In this document: positions 62,383 through 64,000 of the stretch, in pieces
How the letters are laid out: each line of letters opens with the position of its first letter
How positions within the stretch are numbered: position 1 is the stretch's first letter
Origin: Pagrus major
Lineage: Eukaryota; Chordata; Actinopteri; Spariformes; Sparidae
Direction: 5' to 3'
Assembly (NCBI RefSeq): GCF_040436345.1
Contig: NC_133220.1
Coordinates: 6,636,436-6,700,435 of the forward strand
Length of the DNA stretch: 64,000 bases
Notes under the pieces: generated by a model
What the model saw: the letters and a program-made list of their open reading frames with translations, nothing else
Databases searched by the model: none
Told to the model about the DNA's origin: nothing
Translations under genes and position numbers: made by a program

Positions 62383-63029
62383 ATGATCCTCAGCTGTTTG
62401 TGGCAGAATGAACAGCAGCTCGCCCCATTTTAAATACAATGTCAGAAGGGACAGATAGCCTCAAAAGACCAGAATGCACTGCAGCTACGTGGCGTTGAGT
62501 AAAATGTGCTCCTCTCTAGTTTATTAGAAAATTGTGACTGTTATGATGTGTGTCCAAGTCTGATGTGTCCTCTTCCTCTGTGGCATAGAGCGTCTGTCAC
62601 AGTGAAGCAGAGAAAGTCGACCCAAACGCACGAGGACGAAGTTTGGATGAAGTTTTAAATTAGGATCACGGCAACCACAAGGGAACATCAGGGGAAGAGA
62701 AACAGATGACTCAACAAGGACTGAACTAAAGACTTAAAGACAAACTTAATTAATGAGGCGAAGAGGTGCAGGTGGAGTGAGGCGGGGAAACACAGGTGAG
62801 GAGTAATGAATGGAAACACACAAAAAAACAGGGAAGAGGCTGATAAAACTCTGGAAAAAGGAAAAAGACACCACAGAAAAACCTAGAAAACACATAAAAA
62901 ACACCTACAATGAAGCTAAAACCACAGGACCGTGACAGAGCCATTGTTATCCAGGAACGATGAAAAACACATCCACACTGTTGTTCCTTCATTACCATGA
63001 ACACACACTCAATCCTGAGCCTGACCGAC

Positions 63030-63290
63030 ACTGGATATTAAGGGTTGATACCGATATTAGGGAGTTAAAAACATTCTGGTATCGATGTATTGGCAGATAT
63101 TCCTATATACACAGAATATACACATAAACACACATTTTGTTTTGCATTCATCACTCAAATTTATCAAACACGTTGTGACATTTAAAAGTTTATAATAAAC
63201 TTTATTGTCCAGTAAACTTAATATCAGCACGTGTCGGTAAAAACACATATACGCCGATACAGATCAATCTGTGAAAGGTCGGGCTGCAGT
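63030..63290. repeat. Dispersed 'gatattagg...ccgatacagatcaat' repeat
   Basis: 'ggttgataccgatattaggg' and 'acgccgatacagatcaatct' are typical of a fish DNA element that carries 'ccgatat' ends, and 'ggtcgggctgcagtcc' closes it. Confidence 0.5.
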
Positions 63291-63740
63291 CCTCAACAGC
63301 TGCACTGTTTCTCCACTTTGAGTAACTCAACTAAAAACAACAGTGGCCAGCTGTTTAAGAAATAATGAGACTTTTAAAAGAACAATAACATTACATTCGT
63401 GAGTGTGTTTTTAAAGATTTACATCTTCAGTAGGAACCAAAAGGGCTTGGAGCGAAGTGCCACAGTCACAAGAACTGGACAAATTAAATAACTATCCAGA
63501 TGTTTCACACAACACTGAAAACATCTGGGGCAACTCGGTAGGGGATTGGTCAAGATATCTACAGAATCCACGAGTCAGTTTATATGTTGCGTGTCATCGG
63601 TTTCCTTTTGTCAAAAGAAAAACATCTGCAGAAAAATCCCCAACTCTCAACCTCTCGTTGGAGCATCAGCATCATCAGGATTCGTCCTGTTTGAACCTCG
63701 AATGGCATCTTTAAAAGGTGATTCTGGAGAAAGTTAGTTG

Positions 63741-63790
63741 ATTGTTGAGTCTCATTCCCACCAGCCGACCTGAGAATGAGACTCATCAAT
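63741..63790. repeat. Inverted repeat, 17-base stem with 16-base loop
   Basis: attgttgagtctcattc (63741-63757) pairs with gaatgagactcatcaat (63774-63790) with one mismatch. The right arm recurs at 45222-45240 ('gagaatgagactcaacaat'), so it is probably part of a dispersed repeat. Confidence 0.7.
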
Positions 63791-64000
63791 TGACTATCTT
63801 TTAACATCTGAACCAAATTGAGTTCATCCAGCAGTTGTTGAGACGTTTCAGCCTGGAGCAAAGTGGTGGATTGGCTGATTGACACCACCATCCAAGAGCC
63901 AAACAACAAGCAAAAAAGGCTTTCAGTCAAAGTGTTTTATGTCATGTTTAGTGTAGTAAACAGGATTAGACAGACACTGGGACAAGAAGTTTGGCTGTTG

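Larger units (their letters stand above)
61680..64000. other. Right-end intergenic DNA
   Basis: No gene is recognised. It contains a CA array, dispersed-repeat fragments (63030-63290 and 63830-63900) and an inverted repeat at 63741-63790. A 116-codon minus-strand frame at 63580-63930 overlaps the repeats and is not supported. Confidence 0.55.

Noticed and set aside
63580-63930. 116-codon minus-strand frame
   Set aside because: It overlaps dispersed-repeat sequence and a hairpin, with no recognised domain.

Overview
This window is vertebrate nuclear DNA, almost certainly from a teleost fish and probably a percomorph. Genes are split into short exons with GT-AG introns. Long GT/CA microsatellites are frequent, and the intergenic DNA is packed with dispersed elements of types I know from fish genomes: stepwise 'acttgagta' repeats, 'gctgcaacgattaatcgatt' repeats, TTAA-flanked miniature elements and a tRNA-like SINE. 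There are no bacterial operons, CRISPR arrays or intact viral genes.

Four protein-coding genes can be read completely by joining exons. Left to right they are: mcm2 (minus strand, 20 coding exons, 18777 to 9698, 890 aa, subunit of the MCM2-7 replicative helicase); pigu (minus strand, 12 coding exons, 28307 to 21906, 435 aa, GPI transamidase subunit); psmf1 (plus strand, 7 coding exons, 29477 to 36741, 276 aa, proteasome inhibitor PI31); and tmem74b (minus strand, 2 coding exons, 57963 to 54259, 289 aa, two-pass membrane protein). All exon phases agree, no frameshift or premature stop was found, and protein lengths match the known families. A possible first coding exon of a fifth, unidentified minus-strand gene lies at 6994-7045, with the rest of that gene presumably running off the left edge.

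Layout: 1-6990 is repeat-rich DNA; 7000-7430 is a CpG-rich stretch with the candidate exon; 7430-9690 is mostly dispersed repeat; then come mcm2 and its E2F-type promoter (18778-19130), a short intergenic region with a TTAA miniature element, and pigu. pigu and psmf1 are divergently transcribed from 1.17 kb of shared upstream DNA. psmf1 and tmem74b converge across about 17.5 kb of gene-free DNA holding microsatellites, pyrimidine tracts, a 41-unit CTG array and several transposon relics. tmem74b has a CpG-rich upstream region near 60.3-60.75 kb with a probable untranslated first exon. The right end holds an 850-base polypurine minisatellite.

The genes are housekeeping genes and do not form a functional pathway: DNA replication licensing, GPI-anchor attachment in the ER, proteasome regulation, and an autophagy-family membrane protein. 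From memory, PSMF1 and TMEM74B are also neighbours in a tail-to-tail arrangement on human 20p13, which supports the tmem74b call. I found no convincing novel biological system. The most interesting signals are regulatory (a perfect E2F palindrome in mcm2, an ISRE-like element directly upstream of psmf1, YY1-type start sites), the altered C-terminal residue of PI31, and a set of non-autonomous elements with TTAA ends.
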